DNA of 64,000 nucleotides from Micromonospora sp. RHAY321 (GTDB lineage Bacteria > Actinomycetota > Actinomycetes > Mycobacteriales > Micromonosporaceae): assembly GCF_023896955.1 (NCBI RefSeq), contig NZ_JAMHIW010000017.1:62001-126000 (forward strand). Direction: 5' to 3'. How positions within the stretch are numbered: position 1 is the stretch's first letter; each line of letters opens with the position of its first letter. The position numbers and the translations under genes were made by a program. Below the pieces are notes generated by a model. It ran no database searches. It saw only the letters and a program-made list of their open reading frames with translations, and was not told the origin of the DNA. Positions 15,884 to 24,912 of the stretch are shown here, piece after piece.

Positions 15884-18800
15884 GTGGCGACCTTTCAGTG
15901 CTCCTCGTGCGGCCGGGAGATCAAGCCGGCCGTCCGCTGCCCGCACTGCGGAGCGGATCAGCCTCAGTGGGTCGAGCACCTGGCCGACATCGAGCGCTCG
16001 ATCGCGGAGATGAAGGCGCGCGACGCCGCCATCGCCCGCGAACAGCGGCAGATCGCCGCCAAGATGCAGGCCGCGCTCTTCCAGCGCGACATCCTCGCGC
16101 ACGCCGGTGAGGAACGACTCAAGCAGGCCACCCGGCCACGCAGGGTCCTGCGCCGTCGTCCCGGCCGCCGGCCACCGACCGCCACCACCGGCGCACCGCC
16201 CCGGGTGCCCCGCCAGAACACCCCGCCCGCCCCGGAGGACCCTCCGCCGCCCCCGCCCCGGCCGTCCTGGCTGGACGCCGACGACCCGGAGCACCCACCG
16301 GAGGCGTCCTCCCGCGAGGTGCAGAACATCCCCCTCGGGCTCGGCGCGCTGCTGCTCGGCGTGGCCGCGGTGGTCTTCGCCGCGGTGGCGACCAGCTCGA
16401 TGGACGCGCTGGCCCGGCTCGGCATCCTGGTCCTCGCCACCGTCCTGATGCTGCTCGCCCCACCGGCGCTGGCCCGACGCGGGCTGACCTCGACCGCCGA
16501 GACGATCTCCGCGGTCGGCCTGCTGCTGGTGCCGCTGGCCGGAAACGCCCTCTGGGCCGTCGACCGGATCGGCAACGGCGGCGCCTCCGGCGCGGTCTTC
16601 GCCGGGGTGATCTTCGCGGTCACCGCCGCCGTCGCGTTCGGGTACGCCCGCTGGACGGGTCTGCGCACACCCCGGTTCGCCACCGTCCTGGCCGCGCAGC
16701 CGGTCCTGCCGCTGCTGGCGTACGAGCGGATCACCGGGCCGGCCGGTTGGGCCGTGGTGCTGACCCTGGTCGCCCTCGTCGACCTGTGGCTGACCCGCAC
16801 CGGAGTGGCCCTGGAGCGGCCCGTCCGGCAGGACCTGCCGGAGCCGGGCACGCCCCCGGCACCCCGCCAACGCAGCGCCGAGAGCCGACCCGAGGCCGAC
16901 CCGGAGGAGGCCGCCGAGGTGGTCGACGCCAGCACCGGGACCGCCGACACCAGGCCGGTCCGCCCGGTGCCCGGGCTGCGCGAGCTGATCTGGGCGCTGC
17001 ACGCGGTGGCCGTCGCCGTCGCCCTGGCGTACGCGGTCACCGCCCTGCTCCGAGCCCAGACCGTGCCGGCGGCGACCGGCGCCGGAGCCGTGCTGCTGCT
17101 GGCCGCCGCGGTCGGGCTGGCCGGCGCCCTGGTGCTGCGCCGTCCCCCACTGCCCGACGTCGCGGCCGGCATCTTCACCCTGGCCGTGATCGGCGCACTC
17201 GGCCGGATCGCCTCGGTCGCCCTGCCCGGCCGGTCGTTGCTGCTGATCGCGGCGGTCATCACGGTGACCGGGCTGGCGGTACGCGCGGTCCCCGAGGCCG
17301 CCCGGCGCGGCCCGCAGGTCGCCTCGGCGGTGGCGCTCACCGTCAGCGGGCTGGTGGTCGCCGGGGGCGCTTTGCGTGCCGGGGTGGCCCCGGTCCGGGC
17401 GGCACTGCCCGCCTGGGGCGCCGACCTCGACCGGTACCAGGCCGAGCTGGCCGCCGCGGTCGGCCCCACCACCTGGCAGCTCGCCGCCGCCGCGTTCCTG
17501 CTCACCATCGCCGCGGTGCTGGCCCTGCCGCCGGAGATCCGCCGCGAGTTCGCGGTCGCCGGGGCGGCGCTGACCGCGCTGGCCGTTCCGGCCTCGTTCG
17601 GTCTCGGCTGGGCGGTGGCACCCTGGCCGATGGTGCTCACCGCTGTCGGTATCGGCGTGACCGGCCTCTCCGCGCGGACCAGCCGGGCCGCGCTGGCGCA
17701 TGGCGTCGGGGCCGCCGTGGTGGGCCTGTTCGGTGCGGGTGCCAGCCTGGTCGGCCCGACGCTCACCGCCGCCGTCCTGCTCACCCTCTTCGCGGCCGGC
17801 GCGCTGGTCGCGCTGGCACCCCGGGTCCGGATCGCCTCCGCCGCCTCCGACACGGTCACCGCGTGGGCCGCCGGGGGTGCCGCCTTCGCGCTGCCCGGGG
17901 CGGTCGCCGCGTTCGTGGCCGCCACCGTGCCGACCGACCCGACCCCCACCCCGACCAGCCTCCGCGAGGTGACCGTCCCGGTGCTGGCGGCGAGCTTCCT
18001 CGCCGTCTGCGTGACCCTCGGCTACGCCGCCGTGGTGCAGGTCTCCCAGCGGCGCATCCCGGCACCGTTGTCGGTCGGCACCGGTCTGGGCGCGCTGGTG
18101 GTCACCGCCGCCGCCTTCGGCGCACCCGGGGCGACCGTCGCGGACGCCTGGGTCGGCGCACTCCTGCTGGTCGCCGCGGTACTGCTCTTCCTGGCTCCGT
18201 CGATCGACGCCGGGCGCCGCTCCGACCTCACCCTCGACGGCTCCGACCTCGCCGCCGCAGCGGTGACCACGGCCCTGATCGCCACGCTGGTCCGGATCGC
18301 CGCGGTGCTCACCCCGGGCGGGCAGTTGGCGGTGGCGGCCGGCCTGGTGCTGGTCGTCGCCGTGGGCGCCCGCGCCATGCCCGAGGAGTGGCGGCGCGGG
18401 CCGATCCTCGGCATCACCGTCGGCGGCCTCCTGATCGGCGTGCTCGCCGGTTGGACGGCGCTGCGCGGCGGGTTGGGCGTGCTGGCCACCCCCGGCCCGA
18501 TCTGGGACGGCGACCTGACCGGCTGGCCGGCCGCGCCCACCGGAGGCGCCACCTGGCAGGCCCCGATCGCGCTGGCGCTGCTGGCCGTCGCCGCCGGCAT
18601 CCTGCTCCCGCCGCCCTGGCGGTGGGACGTGTCCGGCGCCGCCGTGGTGCTCGCCACGATCGGTGCCCCGGCCGCGTTCGACCTGCCCTGGTGGTCGCCG
18701 GTCCTGATCGGCGGGATGGTCGCCACCGTCTTCGGGATGGCCGCGGTCGCCACCGAGGAGGCCCGGGCCGGGCTGTCGCGGGCCACCGTGGCCGGGGTGG

Positions 18801-20779
18801 TGGCGCTGCACGCGGCCGGCGCCGGCCTGGTCCGACCCTGGACCACCGCGTTGGCGCTGGGCAGCATCGCGCTGATCGGCGTGGTGGTGGCCACGCTGGC
18901 CCGCGTACTGGCGGGGCCACAGGTGACCGACATCGAGACCGAGGGGATGCCACCACACCTGGCACAGATCGGCGGCGCGGCGGCCGGTGCCGCGCTGCTC
19001 GCCCTCCCCGGCTCGGTGGCGGCACTGGCCGCCGAGTTCCAGCACTCGGCCCAGGTGGTGCTGACCGCCGCTCTGGCCGCGTCCAGCCTCGGCCTGGCCG
19101 CCGTGGCCGCGGTCCGCCGGCAGGTGCCGCAGTACCTGCCCTGGGTCAGCGTGGCCGTGGTCGGCGGGGCCACCATCAGCGCGCTCGCCGCCATCCCCAC
19201 CAACCTCGCCGCCGGGGTCTACGCGGCCGCCGCCGCGCTGCTCGGCGTACTCGCCGAGCTGATCCGGGCCGCCACCGTGCCGCCGACCGGCTCGGCCCAA
19301 CCGGTACGCCGCTGGGCGGTGCTGCTCAGCGGCGCCATGCGTCGTCTGCCGGACGACCCGGACCGGCGGCGGTGGCGGGTCAGCCCGTCCGCCGGCGCAC
19401 TGGCCGCGGCGGCCCTGCCGACCGCCCTGGCGCTCGCCTCGATCGCACCCGCCCTGGTCACCGCCCTGGTCGAGCCGCACCGCACGTTGACCCGCATCTG
19501 GCAGGGACCGCCACCGGAGCTGCTCACCCCACCCCCGGACGTGGTCGACCCGACCCACGTGCTGACCGCGCTGCTGCTCACCGCGACCGCGGCGCTGGCC
19601 GCCACCGGCTTCAGCGGCGGCCGACGGTCCCGGGCCGTTCCGGTGGTGCTGCCCGGCGCCGCCGTCACGCTGCTGATCGCGCCCATCGCGCTGGGCAGGG
19701 GCTGGCCGGCGAGCACCGTCGCCGCGCTCTCCGTCTTCACCATCGCGATGCTCGGCCTCGCGCTGACCCCGCCGCCGCCGCTGGTCGAGCCGGCCCGCTC
19801 GCTACGGCTGGCCCGGGTGCTGGTGTTCGTCATCGGGTTGGCGGCCGGCAGCGCCGGGCTGGCCGGCAGCCTGGCCACGCAGGACATGACCCTGTTCACC
19901 CTCGGCAGCGCGGTCGGCGTGGGTGCCGTGGCCGCGCTCTACGGCACCACCCAGCGGGCGCGCATCCTCGGCTGGCTCTTCGCATCGCTGATGGCGCAGC
20001 TCTTCGTGCTCACCGCCGGTCTGGTCGCCGGCCTGGCCGCCGTCTGGTCCGCATTCGGGGTGCTCGCGGTCGGGGCGGCACTGCAGGTGTTCGCCGCGAC
20101 CCTGCCCCGCCTGCGACGGCCCGAAGCGCAACGTGAGGCCTCGACCGTGGAGTGGAGCGGGTACGCGGCGGCACTGATCGCCCTCGCCCTCGCCTTCGAC
20201 TCGCCCCGGCACATCGCCGCCCTGCTGGCCGCCTGGGGCGCGGTCCTCGGCGTGGCGGCGACCCGACCCGGTCGGCGGCCGGTGGAGCGCCGGATCCTCT
20301 TCTGGGCGGTGGTGGTCTGCGAGATCACCGCCTGGTGGATCCTCATGCGGGTCGCCGACGTGGCGCTGCCCGAGGCGTACACCCTGCCGTTCGCCGCACT
20401 GGCCCTGCTCGTCGGGGTCCTCGAGCTGCGCCATCGGCCGGACATGAGCAGCTGGGTGGCGTACGGGCCGGCGCTGGTCGCCGCGTTCGTGCCGACCCTG
20501 GCCATCGTGCTGGCCACCGAATCCAGCACGCTGCGGCAGATGCTGCTGCTGCTCGGCGCGGTGGCGGTGCTGATCTTCGGCTCGTCCAGCCGACAGCAGG
20601 CACCGGTGATCGTCGGCGCGTCGGTCACCGCCATCGCCGCGATCCACGCGCTGTTCAGCCTCGGCCCGTGGCTGGCGCTGATCCCGGTCGGCATCCTGCT
20701 GCTGATCCTCGGCGCCAGCAACGAACGCCGCCGCCGCGCCCAGGAACGTCTCCAGACCGCGCTACGCGGCATGAGATGA
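15884..20779 (+). CDS. Giant multi-pass membrane protein with N-terminal zinc ribbon
   Basis: A 1631-residue protein of unknown function. It resembles a family I recall as 'SCO7613 C-terminal domain-containing membrane protein'. Order: zinc ribbon CSSCGREIKPAVRCPHCG (residues 6-23); a charged coiled-coil-like helix (about 30-80); a basic and Pro-rich linker (about 85-140); then dozens of hydrophobic segments to residue ~1600 and a short basic tail. Residues ~427-789 and ~790-1150 are diverged copies of each other, for example VPEAARRGP against MPEEWRRGP. GTG 15884 follows GGAGGGG by 4 nt. It stands alone between a terminator and purE. A flippase or polymer-scaffold role is a guess. Confidence 0.85.
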   Translation: MATFQCSSCGREIKPAVRCPHCGADQPQWVEHLADIERSIAEMKARDAAIAREQRQIAAKMQAALFQRDILAHAGEERLKQATRPRRVLRRRPGRRPPTATTGAPPRVPRQNTPPAPEDPPPPPPRPSWLDADDPEHPPEASSREVQNIPLGLGALLLGVAAVVFAAVATSSMDALARLGILVLATVLMLLAPPALARRGLTSTAETISAVGLLLVPLAGNALWAVDRIGNGGASGAVFAGVIFAVTAAVAFGYARWTGLRTPRFATVLAAQPVLPLLAYERITGPAGWAVVLTLVALVDLWLTRTGVALERPVRQDLPEPGTPPAPRQRSAESRPEADPEEAAEVVDASTGTADTRPVRPVPGLRELIWALHAVAVAVALAYAVTALLRAQTVPAATGAGAVLLLAAAVGLAGALVLRRPPLPDVAAGIFTLAVIGALGRIASVALPGRSLLLIAAVITVTGLAVRAVPEAARRGPQVASAVALTVSGLVVAGGALRAGVAPVRAALPAWGADLDRYQAELAAAVGPTTWQLAAAAFLLTIAAVLALPPEIRREFAVAGAALTALAVPASFGLGWAVAPWPMVLTAVGIGVTGLSARTSRAALAHGVGAAVVGLFGAGASLVGPTLTAAVLLTLFAAGALVALAPRVRIASAASDTVTAWAAGGAAFALPGAVAAFVAATVPTDPTPTPTSLREVTVPVLAASFLAVCVTLGYAAVVQVSQRRIPAPLSVGTGLGALVVTAAAFGAPGATVADAWVGALLLVAAVLLFLAPSIDAGRRSDLTLDGSDLAAAAVTTALIATLVRIAAVLTPGGQLAVAAGLVLVVAVGARAMPEEWRRGPILGITVGGLLIGVLAGWTALRGGLGVLATPGPIWDGDLTGWPAAPTGGATWQAPIALALLAVAAGILLPPPWRWDVSGAAVVLATIGAPAAFDLPWWSPVLIGGMVATVFGMAAVATEEARAGLSRATVAGVVALHAAGAGLVRPWTTALALGSIALIGVVVATLARVLAGPQVTDIETEGMPPHLAQIGGAAAGAALLALPGSVAALAAEFQHSAQVVLTAALAASSLGLAAVAAVRRQVPQYLPWVSVAVVGGATISALAAIPTNLAAGVYAAAAALLGVLAELIRAATVPPTGSAQPVRRWAVLLSGAMRRLPDDPDRRRWRVSPSAGALAAAALPTALALASIAPALVTALVEPHRTLTRIWQGPPPELLTPPPDVVDPTHVLTALLLTATAALAATGFSGGRRSRAVPVVLPGAAVTLLIAPIALGRGWPASTVAALSVFTIAMLGLALTPPPPLVEPARSLRLARVLVFVIGLAAGSAGLAGSLATQDMTLFTLGSAVGVGAVAALYGTTQRARILGWLFASLMAQLFVLTAGLVAGLAAVWSAFGVLAVGAALQVFAATLPRLRRPEAQREASTVEWSGYAAALIALALAFDSPRHIAALLAAWGAVLGVAATRPGRRPVERRILFWAVVVCEITAWWILMRVADVALPEAYTLPFAALALLVGVLELRHRPDMSSWVAYGPALVAAFVPTLAIVLATESSTLRQMLLLLGAVAVLIFGSSSRQQAPVIVGASVTAIAAIHALFSLGPWLALIPVGILLLILGASNERRRRAQERLQTALRGMR
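17162..19335 (+). repeat. Diverged internal duplication within the giant membrane protein
   Basis: Two ~363-codon units (about 17162-18250 and 18251-19335) encode matching landmarks in the same order: GRIASV/VRIAAV, EAARRGP/EEWRRGP, LALPPEIRR/ILLPPPWRW, FALPGAVAAF/LALPGSVAAL. The similarity is at protein level and by eye; limits are approximate. Confidence 0.65.
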
Positions 20780-20815
20780 AACGGAGGGTCATGGGGCCTG
20801 CGTGAGTGGGCACGG

Positions 20816-20858
20816 TGAGCGTGCCGGGTTCGTACGTCGGTTGCGATGAGCGTGCCGG
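20816..20858. repeat. 12-bp direct repeat between convergent genes
   Basis: TGAGCGTGCCGG occurs at 20816-20827 and 20847-20858, just before the purE stop. The first copy is part of a small hairpin GGCACG-GTGAG-CGTGCC (20809-20825) that may terminate transcription. Confidence 0.4.
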
Positions 20859-20859
20859 T

Positions 20860-21351
20860 TTAGCGCAGGGTGGCCTGGAGGGCGGCGTCCTTGGTGGTGA
20901 TGAGCTGTTCCAGGTCCTGCTGGTACGTCGCCATCCGGGCGCGCAGGTGCTCGTCGGCGACCCCGAGGATGCGCACGGCCAGCAGGCCGGCGTTGCGGGC
21001 GTTGCCGATCGACACGGTCGCCACCGGGATCCCGGCCGGCATCTGCACGATGGACAGCAGCGAATCCATGCCGTCGAGGTGCTTCAGCGGCACCGGCACG
21101 CCGATCACCGGCAGCGGGGTCACCGAGGCGACCATGCCCGGCAGGGCGGCCGCACCGCCGGCACCCGCGATGATGACCTTGAGGCCCCGCTCGACGGCGT
21201 CGCGACCGTAGTCGATCATCGCGATCGGGGTGCGGTGCGCCGAGATCACGCGGACCTCGTACGGCACCCCGAAGTCGTCCAGCACCTCGGCGGCGGCCCG
21301 CATCGTCGGCCAGTCCGAGTCGCTGCCCATGATCAGCCCGACGGTGGTCAC
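20860..21351 (-). CDS. purE: 5-(carboxyamino)imidazole ribonucleotide mutase PurE
   Basis: Converts N5-CAIR to CAIR in purine synthesis. The 163-residue protein begins VTTVGLIMGSDSDWPTM and has the catalytic-histidine motif ISAHRTP and the glycine-rich AGAGGAAALPGMVA. Two GTG starts are possible. The one at 21351 has a GAGGGG Shine-Dalgarno sequence 6 nt upstream. The one at 21387 overlaps the purK stop as GTGA and adds 12 residues. The first is preferred, and coupling to purK holds either way. Confidence 0.93.
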   Translation of the reverse strand: MTTVGLIMGSDSDWPTMRAAAEVLDDFGVPYEVRVISAHRTPIAMIDYGRDAVERGLKVIIAGAGGAAALPGMVASVTPLPVIGVPVPLKHLDGMDSLLSIVQMPAGIPVATVSIGNARNAGLLAVRILGVADEHLRARMATYQQDLEQLITTKDAALQATLR

Positions 21352-21383
21352 CGCGGTCCCCTCTTCGTTCGCGACCGCGGGGC

Positions 21384-22559
21384 TCACTCGTGCCCCTCGC
21401 GCAGCCAGCGGGCGGCACGCGCGGCACGCGCCCGTACGTCGTCCAGGTCGTCCCCGAGCACCGTGACGTGCCCGATCTTGCGGCCGGGTCGCACCTGCTT
21501 GCCGTAGAGGTGCACCTTCGCCCCCGGCTCGGCGGCGAACAGGTGGTGCAGCCGCTCGTCGATCGACATCCCGCCCGGCTCGCCGCCGAGGACGTTCGCC
21601 ATGACCACGACCGGGGCAGCCAGCGCGGTGTCGCCCATCGGGTAGTCCAGGACCGCCCGGAGGTGCTGCTCGAACTGGGAGGTCCGGGACCCCTCGATGG
21701 TCCAGTGCCCGGAGTTGTGCGGACGCATCGCCAGCTCGTTGACCACGATCGCGGGGCGGCCGGCCGCGTCACGTACCTCGAAGAGTTCCACGGCGAGCAG
21801 GCCGATCACGCCGAGCGCGGTGGCCAGGTCGATGGCGAGCTGCTGGGCGGCGACCGCCAGCTCCTCGTCCAGGCCGGGCGCCGGGGCGAGCACCTCCACG
21901 TTGATGCCGTCCCGCTGCACCGTCTCGACCACCGGGTACGCGGCCACCTGACCGAACGGCGAGCGGGCCACCTGCACGGCCAGCTCCCGGAGCAGCGGCA
22001 CCCGCTCCTCGACGATCAGCCGCGTGCCGCCGGCGAGCAGCGTCTGTGCCAGCTCGGCGGCCTGGGTGGCGTCGTCGACCAGCCAGACTCCCCGGCCGTC
22101 GTAGCCGCCCCGGGCCGCCTTGAGCACCACCGGCCAGCCGACCTGCTCCCCGAAGCCGACCAGGTCGGCAGGCTCGCCGACCGGCCGCCACGCCGGGTTG
22201 GGCGCGCCCAGCTCGGTCAGGCGTTCCCGCATGACCTGCTTGTCCTGGGCGTGCAGCAGTGCGTCCGCCGGCGGGTACAGGGTGACGCCTTCGGCCGCCA
22301 GCGTGCGGATGTGCTCGGTGGGCACGTGCTCGTGGTCGAAGGTGACCACGTCGCAGCCCTTGGCGAAGGTGCGCAGGGCGGCGAGGTCGGTGTGGTCGCC
22401 GTACTGGACGTCGGCGGCGACCAGCGCCGCGCCGTCGTCGGGGGCGGCTGCGAGCACACGCAGTGACTGGCCGAGGGCGATCGCGGCCTGGTGGGTCATC
22501 CGGGCCAACTGGCCGCCGCCCACCATTCCGACAACGGGCAGACCGGTACGGGAATCCAT
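21384..22559 (-). CDS. purK: 5-(carboxyamino)imidazole ribonucleotide synthase PurK
   Basis: The ATP-grasp enzyme that carboxylates AIR to N5-CAIR, the substrate of PurE encoded directly downstream. At 391 residues it has the N-terminal VGMVGGGQLARMTHQAAIALG and the ATP-grasp pieces WPVVLKAARGGYDGRGVW and VNELAMRPHNSGHWTIEG. ATG 22559 is near-leaderless: a minus-strand TAGGCT ends 9 nt before it. From memory, mycobacteria have the same purK-purE order near fadE25. Confidence 0.93.
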   Translation of the reverse strand: MDSRTGLPVVGMVGGGQLARMTHQAAIALGQSLRVLAAAPDDGAALVAADVQYGDHTDLAALRTFAKGCDVVTFDHEHVPTEHIRTLAAEGVTLYPPADALLHAQDKQVMRERLTELGAPNPAWRPVGEPADLVGFGEQVGWPVVLKAARGGYDGRGVWLVDDATQAAELAQTLLAGGTRLIVEERVPLLRELAVQVARSPFGQVAAYPVVETVQRDGINVEVLAPAPGLDEELAVAAQQLAIDLATALGVIGLLAVELFEVRDAAGRPAIVVNELAMRPHNSGHWTIEGSRTSQFEQHLRAVLDYPMGDTALAAPVVVMANVLGGEPGGMSIDERLHHLFAAEPGAKVHLYGKQVRPGRKIGHVTVLGDDLDDVRARAARAARWLREGHE

Positions 22560-22718
22560 AGCGCGGCCAGCCTATCCGGGCCGCCGACACGGCCACCGGG
22601 AGGGCCTGGGCTCTGCCGTCGCCCCGTCCGGACGATGCCGGCGCGCCGCCCCGACGCGGGTGCGGGCACCCTCCCGGGCACTACACCGGGCAACCGTCCC
22701 GGTCGACCGGCGGGGCGC

Positions 22719-24755
22719 TCAGCCGAGCTCGGCGACCAGTTCCTCGACCGAGGTGACCGGGCGCTGGCAGACGAAGCCCCGGCAGACGTACGCGGCGGAC
22801 CGGCCGTCGACCAGCGGCCGGTCGGCGAGCAGCGGCACACCGGGCTGGTCCGGGCGCCCGGCCACGACCACCGCCCCGGGCGGGGCGTGCCGACGGGCAG
22901 CCGCCACCAGCGGGTCGCCGGTCGGGTCGTCGGTCGCCACGGCGATCTCGTACGGCCCGGAGAGCAACGCCTCGCCGACCGTGGCCGCGTACCCGGTGAA
23001 CCGGGCGTGCCGCCCGACGATCGGCGCGACGGTGCCGAGCGCCGTCTCGGCGGCCTCCCGGTAGCGCGTCTCCCCGGTCAGCGCCGCGTACGCCACCAGC
23101 CCGGCGACCAGCGCGGACCGGCCGGACGGGGTGGCGTTGTCGGTCGGGTCGGCCGGGCGGGTGACCAGCCGCTCCGCGTCGTCGGCCGTGTCGTAGAAGG
23201 CGCCGCCCGGCGCCGCGAAGTGCTCCAGCGCGGTGTCCAGCAGCCCGCCGGCCAGGGTGAGCCAGCGGCCCTCGCCGGTGAGCTGGTGCAGGGCGCAGAA
23301 CGCCTCGGCCACGCTGCCGTAGTCCTCCAGCACGCCCGCCGGCGCACCGACCACACCGCCCCGGGAGACCCGGCGCAGCCGGCCGTCCACCAGGTGCACC
23401 GAGGCCAGGTGCTCGGCGGTGTCGCGCATCGCGCCGTCGGCGACGATGACGACGCCCTCCATCAGGTTGGCGTCCTCGTCCTGCGGCGACGCGTACAGCG
23501 CGGCGACCTGCTGGAACTCGGCGATGGCGGTGATCGCCAGCCCGTTCCAGGCCGCCACCACCTTGTCGTCACGGGCCGGCTGGGGACGAGAGTCCCGGGC
23601 GGCGAGCAGCCGTCCCACCACCTGTTGCCAGCGGACCCGGATCTCGGGTGCCACGTCGTCGACGTCCCGGGCGAGCCGCAGCACGCTCATGCCGTGCTCG
23701 AAGGTGCCCTCCTCGGTCACGGCGAACAGGTCGGCGGCCCAGCGGCCGTCCTCCTCGCCCAGCACCTCGACGAGCTGGGCCGGCGTCCAGGCGTAGGTGA
23801 GCCCCTCGACGCCCTCCGTGTCGGCGTCCAGCGCGGACGCGAACCCGTCCCCCGGCCGGTGCAGCTCGTCGGCGAGGAACCTGGCGGTGTCCCGGGCCAC
23901 CCGACGGGCCAGCGGGTCGCCGGTCAGCCGCCAGAGCTGGGTGTAGACCCGGAGCAGCAGGGCGTTGTCGTAGAGCATCTTCTCGAAGTGCGGCACCGTC
24001 CAGTGCGCGTCCACCGAGTACCGCGCGAAACCGCCGGCGAGCTGGTCGTAGATGCCGCCACGGGCCATCGCCTCGGCCGTGTGCCGGACGATCTCCAGGC
24101 TGCGCGGGTCACCGGTGCGCTGGTGGTGGCGCAGCAGGAAGAGCAGGTTCATGTGCGGCGGGAACTTCGGCGCGCCGCCGAACCCGCCGTTCGTCGCGTC
24201 GTACTCGCTGGCCAGAGTGGCGGCCGCGGTGTCGAGCAGCGGGGCGTCCAGCGGCGCGCTGGGGCCGCCCACGGCCTGGGCGCCGCCGATCGCCTCGACC
24301 ACCGCGCTGCCCTGGCGCAGCACCTCCTCGCGCTGGTCCCGCCAGGCGGTGGCGACCGACTGGAGCAACCGGACGAAGTTGGCCCGCGGGAAGTAGGTGC
24401 CGCAGAAGAACGGGGTGCCGTCCGGGGTGGCGAAGACGGTCATCGGCCAGCCGCCCTGACCGGTCATCGCCTGCGTGGCGGTCATGTAGACCGCGTCGAC
24501 GTCCGGGCGCTCCTCGCGGTCCACCTTGATCGACACGAAGTCGTCGTTCAGCAGGGCGCCGACGTGCTCGTTCTCGAACGACTCGTGCGCCATCACGTGG
24601 CACCAGTGGCACGCCGCGTAACCGACCGAGATGAGCACCGGCACGTCCCGCCGCTTCGCCTCGGCGAACGCCTCGTCACACCAGGGCCACCAGTCGACGG
24701 GGTTGTCGGCGTGCTGGAGCAGGTACGGACTGGTGGCGGTGGCGAGTCGGTTCAC
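22719..24755 (-). CDS. Thioredoxin-domain protein, YyaL/SSP411 (DUF255) family
   Basis: A 678-residue cytosolic protein. The N-terminal thioredoxin-like DUF255 domain contains SPYLLQHADNPVDWWPW and the CxxC motif in YAACHWCHVM; a six-hairpin glycosidase-like region follows (MLYDNALLLRVY, VVAAWNGLAITA). The family's reaction is not established. The C-terminus has a Cys pair in YVCRGFVCQ. GTG 24755 is leaderless: TATGGT on the minus strand ends 6 nt before it. Mycobacterial Rv1084, near mca, appears to be the orthologue (from memory). Confidence 0.87.
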   Translation of the reverse strand: MNRLATATSPYLLQHADNPVDWWPWCDEAFAEAKRRDVPVLISVGYAACHWCHVMAHESFENEHVGALLNDDFVSIKVDREERPDVDAVYMTATQAMTGQGGWPMTVFATPDGTPFFCGTYFPRANFVRLLQSVATAWRDQREEVLRQGSAVVEAIGGAQAVGGPSAPLDAPLLDTAAATLASEYDATNGGFGGAPKFPPHMNLLFLLRHHQRTGDPRSLEIVRHTAEAMARGGIYDQLAGGFARYSVDAHWTVPHFEKMLYDNALLLRVYTQLWRLTGDPLARRVARDTARFLADELHRPGDGFASALDADTEGVEGLTYAWTPAQLVEVLGEEDGRWAADLFAVTEEGTFEHGMSVLRLARDVDDVAPEIRVRWQQVVGRLLAARDSRPQPARDDKVVAAWNGLAITAIAEFQQVAALYASPQDEDANLMEGVVIVADGAMRDTAEHLASVHLVDGRLRRVSRGGVVGAPAGVLEDYGSVAEAFCALHQLTGEGRWLTLAGGLLDTALEHFAAPGGAFYDTADDAERLVTRPADPTDNATPSGRSALVAGLVAYAALTGETRYREAAETALGTVAPIVGRHARFTGYAATVGEALLSGPYEIAVATDDPTGDPLVAAARRHAPPGAVVVAGRPDQPGVPLLADRPLVDGRSAAYVCRGFVCQRPVTSVEELVAELG

Positions 24756-24761
24756 CCGACG

Positions 24762-24767
24762 ACCATA
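24762..24767 (-). promoter_or_regulatory. -10 element of leaderless promoter (YyaL-type gene)
   Basis: Minus-strand TATGGT is followed by CGTCGG and GTG 24755. No Shine-Dalgarno sequence is present, which supports this start over longer versions. Confidence 0.55.
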
Positions 24768-24912
24768 GCCAGCCCCGGCGCGAACCGCGCGGGCTCCGCC
24801 CGGACGGTCAACTGCCCGGTACCGCCAGGCTCCCCGCAGTTCACGTCCGTCCATTTAGATCTGTGCATGTCCGGGGTGGCCGACGCCACCCCCGTCGACC
24901 AGGAGGCACCAC

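Noticed and set aside
15584..19558. 1324-residue open frame on the minus strand
   Set aside because: It is antisense to the giant membrane protein, rich in Gly, Arg and Gln, with no domain, and arises from third-position GC bias.
20809..20858. Attachment site from the 12-bp direct repeat
   Set aside because: The copies are 31 bp apart with nothing between them and no integrase nearby.
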